From contig OX439000.1 in NCBI GenBank assembly GCA_949316495.1, positions 67,133,070 through 67,197,069 of the forward strand: a stretch of 64,000 nucleotides of DNA. The letters run 5' to 3'. Made by a program: the position numbers and the translations under genes. The notes beneath the pieces were generated by a model. The model saw nothing but the letters and a program-made list of their open reading frames with translations. It had not been told where the DNA came from and made no database searches. Shown one piece after another: positions 52,668 to 64,000 of the stretch. Within the stretch, counting starts at the first letter, position 1. Every line of letters begins with the position of its first letter. The DNA comes from Amphiduros pacificus (Eukaryota > Annelida > Polychaeta > Phyllodocida > Hesionidae).

Positions 52668-55600
52668 CAAGATTTCAACTTCAGTGAGATAAATGGAGAA
52701 AACTGCATTACAGTTGTCTGGATTTCATTTAATATTGGATTTGTTGGGATTATCTCTTTGCATATGAACAAATTATGTATTGGGTTCCGTTGCTATGGCA
52801 ATTGTAGACAATGTCATCACGCACCATAATCAAATCACTGGCTTATTTCTACTCCGAGAACATGTGAACTTCTGCTCAAAACAATTATATCAATGATCAC
52901 AGGAGTGACTCGTGCAAGTATCACAAAGGCCTTTCTTGTTATTTCTAAAATGGTAGTACAGAACCATATCGTATGCAGATCAAAGGACTCCCCCTGACTG
53001 TAGATATATATATGTGTGTTTATGGAAGTGAAGCTGGGGTGTGGTCATAGAAAAAAAGGTCAATCTTGGGTCCCTGTTGCGGTGTCATTCTGCTAATCAC
53101 ATCACAAAGGTGGAGGTGTTCTCGGAAATGTCAGCTTAATGAAAGTCATCTCAATCCACACTGCTACAAATATAAGTCAGGACAAATGAAGAACGACCTA
53201 GGCTTAAATCTACAGCAAATAATGAGGTATCACCTGCTAAAAGCTACATGGCTCGGCAAAATTGGGTATAAATCACAGTGGATAAAACATCAATGGGGAA
53301 ATGGAATTAGTCGGTGTAATGTATGGAAGAAAGAGTGCATTAAATCAGAGAATTGTATAGGTGGATAAAAACCAGGCACCTTTATATCCACCAGACTTTC
53401 ACACAACTCTATAAGAGTAACATGCTTCATTTACAGCACTTTCCTCTCCCAACCCATCTTGTTTGTGACAAATTAGTGATGCCCTTTCAAGCCTGAACTG
53501 CAGGGAGCTAATACCTGCAGGTATATGTGACTATTACCTGGGCTCTACACAATGAACTGAGAGGCCTTCCTACTTTATATCATTATTAGGAAAAAGTTCC
53601 GCATGCATATTTTTTGCTTCATGACAGGATGTTAGGGAGGAAATAGTTGCACAGGTTTTAATGTCAACGTATTGTTCATCAAATCCACCTTATTTCTATT
53701 AATACACCTGTAAGTAGTAAGTACTCCACTGCCTTTTTGCCAATAGATGTAGTTCCTTGCTGACCCAGATCTGAGCTGAGTTTCTGAAGAAACAATTCAT
53801 TGTTTTGTTGATCAACACAAGGGCCACGCTGAAAGGAAGATGATATGCATAGCCTACAGGTCGTGTCTACAGTGGCCCTGATCTAAATGTCAGTAACCTG
53901 CAAACAGGCCCAACCAATACCCTCAAAACACTTCCGAACCCTTACACAATTGGCCTGTGATTCTTTAAAGACCTGCCCTGCCGTGTGCCCCATCCCTGAT
54001 TCCCTCATTTCATGTGCACACAATGGGTTGTCGGATTTGGCCGACCTTGCCATTCATATTTTTGCAGCGATTGCAAAGGATTCCCAGCATGGCGGTAAGA
54101 GGTTTAATGAAATGCCGAGGTTAGGGTGAAATCCTGTGGGATAGTGTGAATCAATGGCGTAATCTCCACGGTGAGGAAGAGGGATTGTAGCTCCTGTAAG
54201 CTAACAATGGAGGCCAGTCTTCCTCTCGTACAATACAATGCTAATCCACATGCTACCATATACACACCATCTCTCTCACATTATCACACCATAATAACCA
54301 CAAAACCACAAACTTCTCTATTTTGTCCTGATCATCATCCCAGTATGTTTTGCAACAATGCCTAAATCACCAACCTTTACTATCTTCAGAGCATCTTGAA
54401 ATATTTTTCAAGAATAAGAGTGACAGTTTTTTTCAAGAATAAGAGTGAAAGAAGCAGAAAGAGTAAGAGAGGTAAGGTAATCAGGGATGCTGGTCTTTGA
54501 GATCAGTGAGTCTAAGTAGTGGGTAGTTAGTGGCAACTCATCTAGATTAGTGTCATGTGGGTTGGTGCCAGTGCCAGGTTACAGCACACCTCCTTGAATC
54601 ACTCCCCAGTCCTAGCTCTCCCTCTGCCATATATCAGCATCTCCCTCCCTCCTGCTTGCTCTGGACCCAAACTCTCTCTCCCCTCACACAATCCTCCCTT
54701 TATCAATTACTTGCCACCATAAGTGCCCACCTATAGAAAAGCGTCAGGAAATGTGCCGCCTGTTGAATGGCCCAATACATTTCCCCTTCTCTTCCCACTA
54801 TTTCCTCTCCTATTCAGCTACACAGGTTGTTGTGTCAGGCCCTTTTATAATTTAAAGTCTGCACATGAGCAGTTCCCTCTCATAATAACACCATTTTCAC
54901 TTTACTTTCTAAAAGCATGTACACTTTAATTACTTTCTTATCTAGTTTTCATCACACAACAACAATAGTCTCAGTGGATTTGAACGAGTGGACCTATTCA
55001 TGAAGATCTTTTCAATTAAGACTTTCTCAACAAGCATTGCTGGGCTGTCCAAATAGAGCCATCGGGGAGAGAATCAGCTTACCTAGTGACCCATCAATCT
55101 GGGGATAACCTGTGAGGCAGATTCCTGCATGCGCGCTTCCCACATCACTACTTACTCCAAATACTTTGCCATTTATCTGCTCCAGCTGTCTCCCAAACCT
55201 CCCGCTCACCTGTACTTCCCTTCTTCTCCTAAAAAAATCCTCATTGTGTTTTTGCTGCAAATGAAACTACTTTGGGTTCTATGGATTGAATCACATTTTA
55301 TTCCATGCCATTGTTCTATTTAATGGACTGGGATATCTATTTTGCTGGCGGCAGATAATTAATCTAGCATGGATCGTTGTTAACTGAGCTTAATTTTGTT
55401 ATTTCCATGAACTTGACATGTTTCTCTTTCTCTTTTTTTTCTCGAAAATCTTCCCTTTACAGATATTGATGGGTTGCTGCAATGGAATATTACCACCGCT
55501 GTCTGCATATCTACAGACACAAATATTACTTTATGACATGAGATCCACATTACTGTACTAGTGCCATGTAAAAATCGTGGCAGGGAAAATATGCTGTATA

Positions 55601-58295
55601 ATGAGCTCTGACAAAATATGGTACATTTTATGTTCAATGCATAGTGTGTGTTATGTTGCCCCCATCAAGTTTTCTGTCTCCGTGGCAAAAACAGGGCATC
55701 TCTACTGCATCTGACTGCCGCTGATCAATAGCTTCGCCTCATCATTTTGTGGACTTCTTAAGCTTTATCGCATAATCTACAACCAAGAGTTACATTCCTT
55801 CAGAAGACGGAGAACAAAGAAGATACGTCAAGTGACAATTTGACTTTGAAATCAGCTAGCCATTTCTTTGGCGCAAGTTGCCGGGTTGAATCGACTAGAA
55901 TTATTCTCCTTGTCGAGGGAGGCATTGAATTGTCATTGATGCAGAAGAACAATGCTGGCAAACATGCGGCCATTGTCAGATATGTGACTGCCATAATTAT
56001 GTGAGATCCCATTAGAAACTTGGCTGCGGAGTAAATATCAGTTCTACATCTGTGGTGGATATGAACTCAATAAGAGGCTCTCTTCTTTTTTGGGCGGGTA
56101 CGGAGGCAGCCTTTAATGATATCATGTCACATGTGAGTGTGCTGCTGTCTCACCACTGTTTTGTGTGTGCAATAATGTGATCTTGGCAATGCCTGCACCT
56201 CTGCTTTCATAATCACACACTGCTTTACATCATTATCTCCATATCAACATGGAAGCTCCCATTTTCTGCAGGACCTGAAGGCAGGAAAATGCAGACATCT
56301 GCCTTGATCAAGTCCCTCAAACGTAGACACACACATCTAAATGATTTATGAGCTGTACAAGAAGACATTTGACATTGCACATGCCGCTATCTGAAAGTAT
56401 GTCTCATAACTTCATTAACCTCTATACCCTTTGATGTCACTGATTGTAAGGTTTTGACGATGTCAAAAGACACAGGTCTTTGTCTGATTACAACTCTCAA
56501 AGTGAAGGTTAATCAAAGATGGCATATGACAAGCAAACCTAAATCATCCACATACATCATGATAACCAAAGACAAAACAGCAGCAAATGTCATTTCTCCC
56601 AAAGTCCATTACATGAAATGTAATATTCTGCTGACAGCCATAATGCAAACTTTTATGTTTGGACTGCTGATAGTGTATTCTGACTTGATGGTTAGCAATC
56701 CCTCATAAGGGTCCATCTCACTGATACTCTACCACCAAATGGAGCGAGTAACAGTTGAGTCCACTTAATAACACACATAGTAGAAATATACCACTTGTTG
56801 CTTGATCCTGTGAGACCAATCAGGTCGCAAGTTATAATGTCACCAGCTCAGTAATATCCGACAGTCAGGACGAGAAGGAAGGCAACTACCGCCTGATGAC
56901 CTTGAACTTTGATGTCAACTTTGAGCACTGCCTTCCTGCATCTTATCCTCTAGGTCAAGGCACCTGACAAGTCGTCTTCCTCCAGGTAACCATGCAGACC
57001 CCCAACTTCCTCCGCTGCAGGAAATCACCTCCTAATTTGTAGTCCCCCTCAGCCTCAGCAGAGTGGCAAGAAAGTGGTCTCGGGGTGAAGGCAGTCATCA
57101 ATGCTCGTCTGGATATGCATAGCTGAGTAGCTCACGATTTGTTTGGATATTAATGCCTGATTCCTACTAACAGCCTCATCACCTACCAACATTTTTTTAC
57201 CTTTCTATGCTGTCCCCAATGTCTCCCCATACCAGTTGTATTGGAAGAAAAAAAACTCTAAGCTGTTTTTGACCATATGAGGTCAATAGGATGACTGATT
57301 ATGCTACTTCTACCATTTCAAAGGTCAGGTATCTTGAATAACACACAAACATCAACCCACACACATCATGTGTGATGTGCCACTTAATTCGTCAGTGCTG
57401 GCCAATTTCTTCTATAATTCATAGTTACTTATTAAAATTGATACTTAAAAAGCTTTTAACCTTTTATGTTGGATGCAATGATATAATGAGAACATAGAGA
57501 TCTGTGCCTGAAATGCAGGAAGTGAATCTGCGACAGCCTGAGGAAGACATCCCACACTCTGGGACAGTGAACCCTGGTTCAACATCTCCCATCACACAGT
57601 GTGTCTCTTCCACAGGAAACATCTCCCATCTCACAGGCCCAAACTAATCACTGTGTCAGGCTATACCACGCAACAGGTCAACTCCAAACCCACCACCACC
57701 CACTCTCAGGAATACACTATTTATCTGCAGTGAATTATGTATCAGGACTGCGCTACTTTTGACATGATCTGCTTGTCAGTTTTACAACATCACTTACGAG
57801 AGAGAGAAAGTGTGTGAAACACTCGAGGACATGAAGCCATTTGGAGAAAGGCAAAGGAAGAAACTGCACCATACATGTGTTTTTCTTTTCTCTTTTGCAC
57901 AGACTTTTATGATGTTAAAGGATTTTTGGTTCTTAAGGATATCTCCTACTGGAGGAAATGATGTGAGTTACATCTGTAAACATGTAGTGCTGCTTTGTGA
58001 AAGACAAAGCGTTCTCTCTGATGTTAAAAACAACACAATGACATAATGAAGATCTTCATTTCCCACATCCTCGCACGTCTTCGGCTAATTCTTACATAAG
58101 CTTCGTTCCAAGACTGTCCTCCATAAAAGAGACAAGCTCTTGTTTTTATTTCAGGTGACATTTCTCACTCAAAGCTGCAGAAAATAATGTTTAACATACA
58201 AACATTTGTCAACAGCATGTCAGACAGCATGATCTCTCTCATTGTCCCAGGACATTTTTTTCACAGTGATCAACATCCCCATTTAAGGAAGGAGT
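52668..58295. other. Non-coding DNA, 5.6 kb
   Basis: No supported gene. A 25-bp duplication (tttttcaagaataagagtga) lies at 54404-54448. A minus-strand acceptor, 19-nt gap and donor near 55207-55226 look like a microexon by motif, but no gene context supports it. Confidence 0.5.
54404..54448 (+). repeat. Short 25-bp tandem duplication
   Basis: tttttcaagaataagagtga occurs at 54404-54423 and 54429-54448. It is a minor simple duplication. Confidence 0.8.
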
Positions 58296-59222
58296 CGTGG
58301 AGGGGTCCGTGCCCGGGATACTTTCATGTCACTGCCTTCCCACACGTGGAGGGGTCCGTGCCCGGGATATTCGCATGTCACTGCCTTCCCACACGTGGAG
58401 GGGTCCGTGCCCGGGATATTCGCATGTCACTGCCTTCCCACACGGGGAGGGGTCTGTGCCCGGGATACTCGCATGTCACTGCCCTATTACACGTGAAGGG
58501 GTCCGTGCCCAGGATACTCGCATGTCACTGCCTTCCCACACGTGGAGGGGTCCGTGCCCGGGATATTCGCATGTCACTGCCTTCCCACACGTGGAGGGGT
58601 CCGTGCCCGGGATACTTGCATGTCACTGCCCTCCCACACGTGGAGGGGTCAGTGCCCTGGATATTCGCATGTCACTGCCCTCCCACACGTGGAGGGGTCA
58701 GTGCCCTGGATACTCGCATGTCACTGCCCTCCCACACTTGGAGGGGTCCGTGCCCAGGATACTTGCATGTCACTGCCTTCCCACACGTGGAGGGGTCCGT
58801 GCCCTGGATACTTGCATGTCACTGCCCTCCCACACGTGGAGGGGTCCGTGCCCGGGATACTTGCATGTCACTGCCCTCCCACACGTGGAGGGGTCAGTGC
58901 CCGGGATACTCGCATGTCACTGCCTTCCCACACGTGGAGGGGTCCGTGCCCGGGATACTTGCATGTCACTGCCTTCCCACACGTGGAGGGGTCAGTGCCC
59001 GGGATACTTGCATGTCACTGCCTTCCCACACGTGGAGGGGTCAGTGCCCAGGATACTTGCATGTCACTGCCCTCCCACACGTGGAGGGGTCCGTGCCCGG
59101 GATACTTGCATGTCACTGCCTTCCCACACGTGGAGGGGTCAGTGCCCAGGATACTTGCATGTCACTGCCCTCCCACACGTGGAGGGGTCAGTGCCCAGGA
59201 TACTCGCACATCACTGCTATCC
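58296..59222 (+). repeat. 49-bp minisatellite, one partial plus 18 full units
   Basis: Units beginning cacacgtgg occur every 49 bp without an indel from 58341; unique sequence resumes at 59223, and a partial unit precedes at 58296. I count CACGTG in 16 units. In 10 units the preceding bases make TTCCCACA, the reverse complement of the Su(H)/RBPJ core TGTGGGAA, overlapping the E-box. Unit differences cluster at a few positions: cccgggat, cccaggat or ccctggat; tactcg, tattcg or tacttg; tccgtg or tcagtg; ccttcc or cccTcc. All plus-strand frames stay open because 49 leaves remainder 1 on division by 3 and the unit lacks stops, which produces open frames of 376, 366 and 277 codons. There is no other sign of coding. 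Confidence 0.97.
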
Positions 59223-62200
59223 CACACGACTACTACTCTGTCTCTCGTGTCATGCCACACTCCAGGCAATGTTGTCCCTCCACTGCTCTGTGTGTCATGT
59301 TCTGCAGACCTTTCTGACTACAAAGATTGTGTGTGCAATCAGGCAGCTACTGCTGCTGGCCACCTTTTCCCCTGATATATTTACTATCTTAATCTAAGCA
59401 TCTCTATCTTATTATACATCTTATATATATTGACAACATAAAATTTATAATTTTTCAGCCCAAAATATTACTGTGTTATTACACTGCTATTACTGTACCA
59501 ATGCTATGTTTCAAACGTACCTGATAACTCCTGAATGGAAAGTTATCCTAAGTTTACTTAGAACAAATGCTTAGTTGCATAAAATTACTCAAGTGCAGGG
59601 AAAGCCAAACAAGGTTAGTGCTTCTGAAGTTAGAGAGAGCAAATAAGAAGCCTGTAATAAGCCCAGGTGAGGGGGTGTACTGTACTGATTGGGCAGACCA
59701 CGGCTTGATTAGTCGGTCTGTACAACAAATGTTCACTGCTTTTTTGAGTGGCTTTTTCTTGTTCTGCTACAGATGTTGAGAGCAATGGTGTGGCATTGTT
59801 AAAAGACTTTGGTTGCTGTCTGCACACCTTCAAAGCCGTGACCGTTGTCGGTGGCATGCATGCCAAGGAGACACAATCAGTGCTCAAAGCGAGCTCATAC
59901 GGTGTTTGCCACACCTCAGACAAGGCCCTGTTTGTAGTGAGTTGATTGTGGTGACCTCTGGTGGCAGCTATAGTTGTATGTTGATGATGGAGGGTTGCAG
60001 AAGTCAAGCTTGTAGTGATATGTTAGATTATCACAAGCCACCATATGTCTGCACATTGCCAGCCTGCCATGCTACCCTACTTTGTCATTGCCTTCACTCG
60101 GCTCAAACAGGCACTCACCTCTATTAATTTAAAGAAAAAACCTTCAAACATATATTAAATTATCACACCAAACCAAATTTGTGATGCGAATCAAATATTA
60201 ATGCTTGTCCATAGGATATATCAATGAAACACAGACAATCCTGAGGTATACCCTTAGGCTTTGGCTATCATAGATCATGGGACATGAATGATGGCGTCGC
60301 CGATGAGATATATAACTGGAGCATTCTCGGTGGAGAGGCCGCTGTCTTGGATTCATCTTGTTTGGAGCTGCCTGATTGGCTAAACACCCCTGGGGCAAAT
60401 ACATGAGCTGTCCACATCAAATGAATTGCTTACTTGTGAGCTTCTATCCACAATCTGCACACACTGACCCCGCTACAATATGATCCTCTCTGGATAAACA
60501 TGACTTTACAAAAAAAACCTGAGGGATAATCAAATAGGTGCAAACTGCCAAATGACCGGTACACCTCAATCCGGGGTCTGCCCAACACATGTAAGCGAGA
60601 CCGGGCCCATTTCCGCCTTTATTGTACTTCTATTATGAAATCCAGACTGGAGAGGCAATAGCAAGATTTTATGCCCACAATCCTCAGACCCAGGGCCATT
60701 TGAGCATGAGGCGGGACCTTTGGACAATAGCCGCACCCTGTTATCTGGCAAACATAAAATGCTGATGGATCACTACCTTCTATCTATGGGCCTGGCCATA
60801 AACATGAGGCCTCCTACAAGACACATCCATGTTAACCCTCTCCTGGCTGAGCATCAAGGCATGTGTACTCCCTTCTCTGCAACTCATCCGTATAAAATCT
60901 TTGAGAATAGGACCTGGCTGTCCTTACTGAATGCACTGTAATTCCATCGATTATATCAAGTAATACCAATGGCAAACTCTGTCTCATACTGAAAGTGCAA
61001 AATGTTTAACCATTTTCTGATGCACTTAGCAAGAAAGTCCTCCTTTTTCTGGTATGAGCCATAAGAAAAAGTTAACCCTTTTCAGTACAGACAAAGATGG
61101 TTTATCCATCTTTGGTACAGAACACTGTAAATCTACATAATACTTTGAGAATAAATCTACCATGACAATATACATTTTCTGAATATTTGTTATCCATAAG
61201 CAACAAAAAGAATCATGAAGAAGATAGAGATTTTCACATCTTTGTCTTATTATGTGACTAAAAAAATACATAAATCTTGTCAACTAGTGCTTTTATGAGC
61301 TATAAAATTGGTAAAATTCTTTGTAAAAATTTCCTTTAGTCTAAAAGGCTACAACTATCTAGTATTTGTATTAACCAATTTTATATCAGAAGTTAGTCTT
61401 TCTGATATGGATGATATCTAATGTTTGCCTTTTCTACATTCACAATTATAAATATGTTTTTTCAAAAGAAGATAAATACCCCCAAATCAAGTTGAACAGT
61501 TTTGGTTCTATCATTTCAGTTCCATTTATTTAAACATCCACGAGAACTGAGAAATGCTGACCAGCTATCTGATTAGTCAATTGCAGCTTTTTTTAACAAA
61601 TAGACAGGAGTCAGTCAAAAATCATCTGGTGATATAAATCATAAGAGTGTGAAGAAAAATGGAAAATAATATAATCATAGAAGGAAACCAATCGACTGAG
61701 CTTTACTCTCCAACCTACTTGTATGGATCCTCACAATATAAAAAACATTCAAAAGGGATGGCAACTGTCAATAAAAACTCCTGCCAAGTTCAAAATCTAT
61801 GATTTCTTTGGGAAGCTTACCTAAGCATATCTGCAGCTCATGTGTATCTCTATCTTATTTACTCATACCAAAATACCATACATCTTGATAAGATAAAGTA
61901 TCTAAGAAAATTACAATACTGATATAAAATAATGTCCATTGATAACTGTCATAGTGAGGGAGAAGATAGCGAGGCTATGGAAATGTAAGCGTCTTTATTG
62001 AGCAGATCTGTCATATCTGGAATGCTCCAGTACAGGCACACTGATGCCAGAGGGTCATTTGGTCCACTTCTGCCCCCATCTTTGCCCTTCCAATGACCCC
62101 ACCAAATCTCATCAATCTTACCACAATAACATTGATTAAATCTTGCATTCCCAATTATGGTTGTATTCATGTGTGCAAGATAAGGGTCAATACTTACAGG

Positions 62201-64000
62201 TATCATAATGTCAGATCCAAGTACCCTGCAATCATAAAACAAAAATATATCAAAAACTCGGCATTAATTACAGACTTTTCTACTTTTATACATTTATACA
62301 TTTTTTGGAATCCATAATCAATTACACAACAAAAAAATCTATTTTAAACTGTTTATCATTCATAAAACAATCTATTTCAAACTGTTTACAATACACCCAA
62401 AGAGTTAAAATTAGCATGAAACACAAACATTAATATGTAGACAACAATTATGTAGATGCAAATTTGAGCAACATGAGAACAGCTTTCATTTATTCATAAA
62501 AAGTCATAACTCTCATAAGATTTTTTTTAAACTCCCCTCCCCCAAATATTCATTGAGCCTGAATATACACATGAATATAAACTCACTTAGTCCATCAACA
62601 AAATGCCTGTTTTTGTGCAAGTCCACTAAATGAAAAACAAGAATAATTTGTAGTAAACAAGAATATATGGAGTAAGCCCCATTAGGTTGGCCCTGTTTAG
62701 GCAATATCGGGTGATGAGCAGCCCCACCAGCCTCGCCGGACCTTCACCTGCCGTTCCTAAATGCACTTCCTGCCTAAACTGCTTGCTGTAAAATGCTTCC
62801 ATTCTTAAAATAAACCACTAAGAGTTTCCCTTATTCATGAGCGACTCTGGAAATAACCAAAAACATTTTTACCCAGATACATCCACGACTGACCAATCAA
62901 CATTTTTCTTCATTAAGTAAATTGAGAAACATGTCCTTTGAAAAAAGGGGGCAGTGGCAAAATATGTGTGTATTACAGTGAGTGGATGTTGTGGGAGAGC
63001 TTGTTGGTGTTTGGTAGGTGTTAATAACTGAGGTGTGAATGAGGTCTGATGAGGCCATTGCTTGTCACCTCCGTCTGACCCTGCTGACCTTTTGCACCCC
63101 TCCACCACACCTATCCATACATAATGAATCTCCTACCATATTGCCTGCTACAGCTGTATCCCTCCTGCCCGGTCAACACTGCAATATCTGCAGCTTTTAT
63201 CATTATGTCAACTTTCAATAGCCATATTGTTAAAATAGGAACAATAAATTTGGAGAAAAACCACTTCCTGTAAGTTTAACATCTCAATAAGCCTGACCAC
63301 CAGTGTACTGTATCAATATGAACAAATCATGTATGTAGTTATACAATACACCAATCCTTCAATCACTAATAAAGCAATCAACTAGTCACATATTTTCATA
63401 ACTTAAGTTTCCTGATGATAGAAACTCGTTCGTAACTTTAATAATAGTTATTTTCTAAAATGCCAGCAAAGCATGATCTTTACATGGTCAATAAAAAGGC
63501 AGGACAAGTAGACTGAACCCATGTCACTGGTCCTCTCTCGTGCCTTAGCTTGGAGTTTCCATTAAACTTAGAGTAACTGGGCAGAATCTTTTTACATGAG
63601 CCAATGTCTCCATTAAAGAAATATATATATAAGTGACATTTTCTCTAACAATTACACATCATTCAGCAAGGAAGCATCACAGTTGTGTAGATGATGGAAG
63701 TGTAATGCATCATGGGATACATTTTAAGTTTCTGAATCAATACCCAAGCACTTGATTCAAATAAAGACATTTTTACATATCAGATAGTTTACACACACCT
63801 TAAGCCTATATATGTATTGCTGGGTCATTTGTATGCATCTCTACAGAATGAGAGGATTCATTTCAGTTGATCGGCAACCTTGACAGGAGTGATTTGGAAA
63901 GAAAAAAATTGCTCTGCTTTGTTCACTGCCAAATAATATCACAGACTGACACTTATTAAAGTGATAATTTCCCATATCTCACATGTGTGGGAGAAAATTA
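59223..64000. other. Non-coding DNA, 4.8 kb
   Basis: No supported exon or RNA gene. It includes a CTCF-like motif (59951), a short CpG-rich patch with an ATTGG box near 60290-60380, and a short AT dinucleotide run near 63622-63632. Open frames such as 59630-60007 and 61949-62242 on the minus strand show no family signature. Confidence 0.5.
59951..59964 (-). promoter_or_regulatory. CTCF-like motif
   Basis: The minus strand reads CCACCAGAGGTCAC, 13 of 14 positions of the CTCF core, and its first 12 bases equal those of the motif at 10268-10281. Confidence 0.35.

Noticed and set aside
55207-55226. 19-nt microexon between a strong acceptor and a GTGAGC donor on the minus strand
   Set aside because: It has no neighbouring exons or gene context, and isolated splice-motif pairs are expected in this much DNA.
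58296-59222. Regular array resembling a CRISPR locus
   Set aside because: Units are contiguous 49-bp tandem copies with no unique spacers, in an intron-bearing animal genome.
58187-59397. Overlapping plus-strand open frames of 277-376 codons in the 49-bp array, as repeat-protein genes
   Set aside because: All three frames are open only because the unit lacks stops and its length is not a multiple of 3. There is no codon-level constraint between units and no splice or family support.
60250-60420. CpG-rich patch with an ATTGG box and TATATAA as the MGAT1 promoter
   Set aside because: The box and the TATA-like string are not convincingly arranged for the minus strand and no clear donor follows. 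It remains possible but unsupported.

Overview
The window is animal nuclear DNA: AT-rich, very sparsely coding, with spliced exons and GT-AG introns. I recognise one protein-coding gene, the 5' part of MGAT1 (N-acetylglucosaminyltransferase I, GnT-I), on the minus strand. Its multi-exon coding region argues against a jawed vertebrate, where the MGAT1 coding region is typically one exon. A marine invertebrate bilaterian is the most I would infer; the species is unknown.

Layout, read 5'->3' on the minus strand. A first coding exon (24608-24751, ATG at 24703-24701) encodes a short cytoplasmic tail and a type II signal anchor. A 20.3-kb intron follows, then exons at 4133-4274, 3726-3845 and 193-382. 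These encode a long, charged, probably coiled-coil stem, a Pro/Gly-rich linker and the first ~20 residues of the catalytic domain, including the GnT-I-like motif IPVLVIACNRPTVRR. The rest of the catalytic domain lies beyond base 1. The splice phases chain without a frameshift (0/0, 1/1, 1/1, then phase 2 out). About 183 residues are present.

The right-hand 39 kb (24752-64000) has no coding exon I can support. It must hold, or lead to, the 5' UTR exon(s) and promoter of MGAT1, because the first coding exon begins at a splice acceptor. One weak candidate 5' UTR exon lies at 29516-29609. The region contains a 49-bp tandem array (58296-59222, ~19 units), a 28-bp array (52465-52632), a 14-bp array (37970-38087), minor duplications, several CTCF-like motifs and a compact cluster of developmental transcription-factor-like sites near 46.8 kb.

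The longest open frames in the window (up to 376 codons, 58.2-59.4 kb) are artefacts of the 49-bp array: 49 is not a multiple of 3 and the unit has no stop on the plus strand, so all three frames stay open. I found no tRNA, rRNA, CRISPR array, recognisable virus-derived element or intact transposon, and no convincing new multi-gene system. The most interesting items are the 49-bp array, whose units carry a CACGTG E-box overlapping a Su(H)/RBPJ-type site, the upstream ORFs at the MGAT1 start, and the unusually long GnT-I stem.
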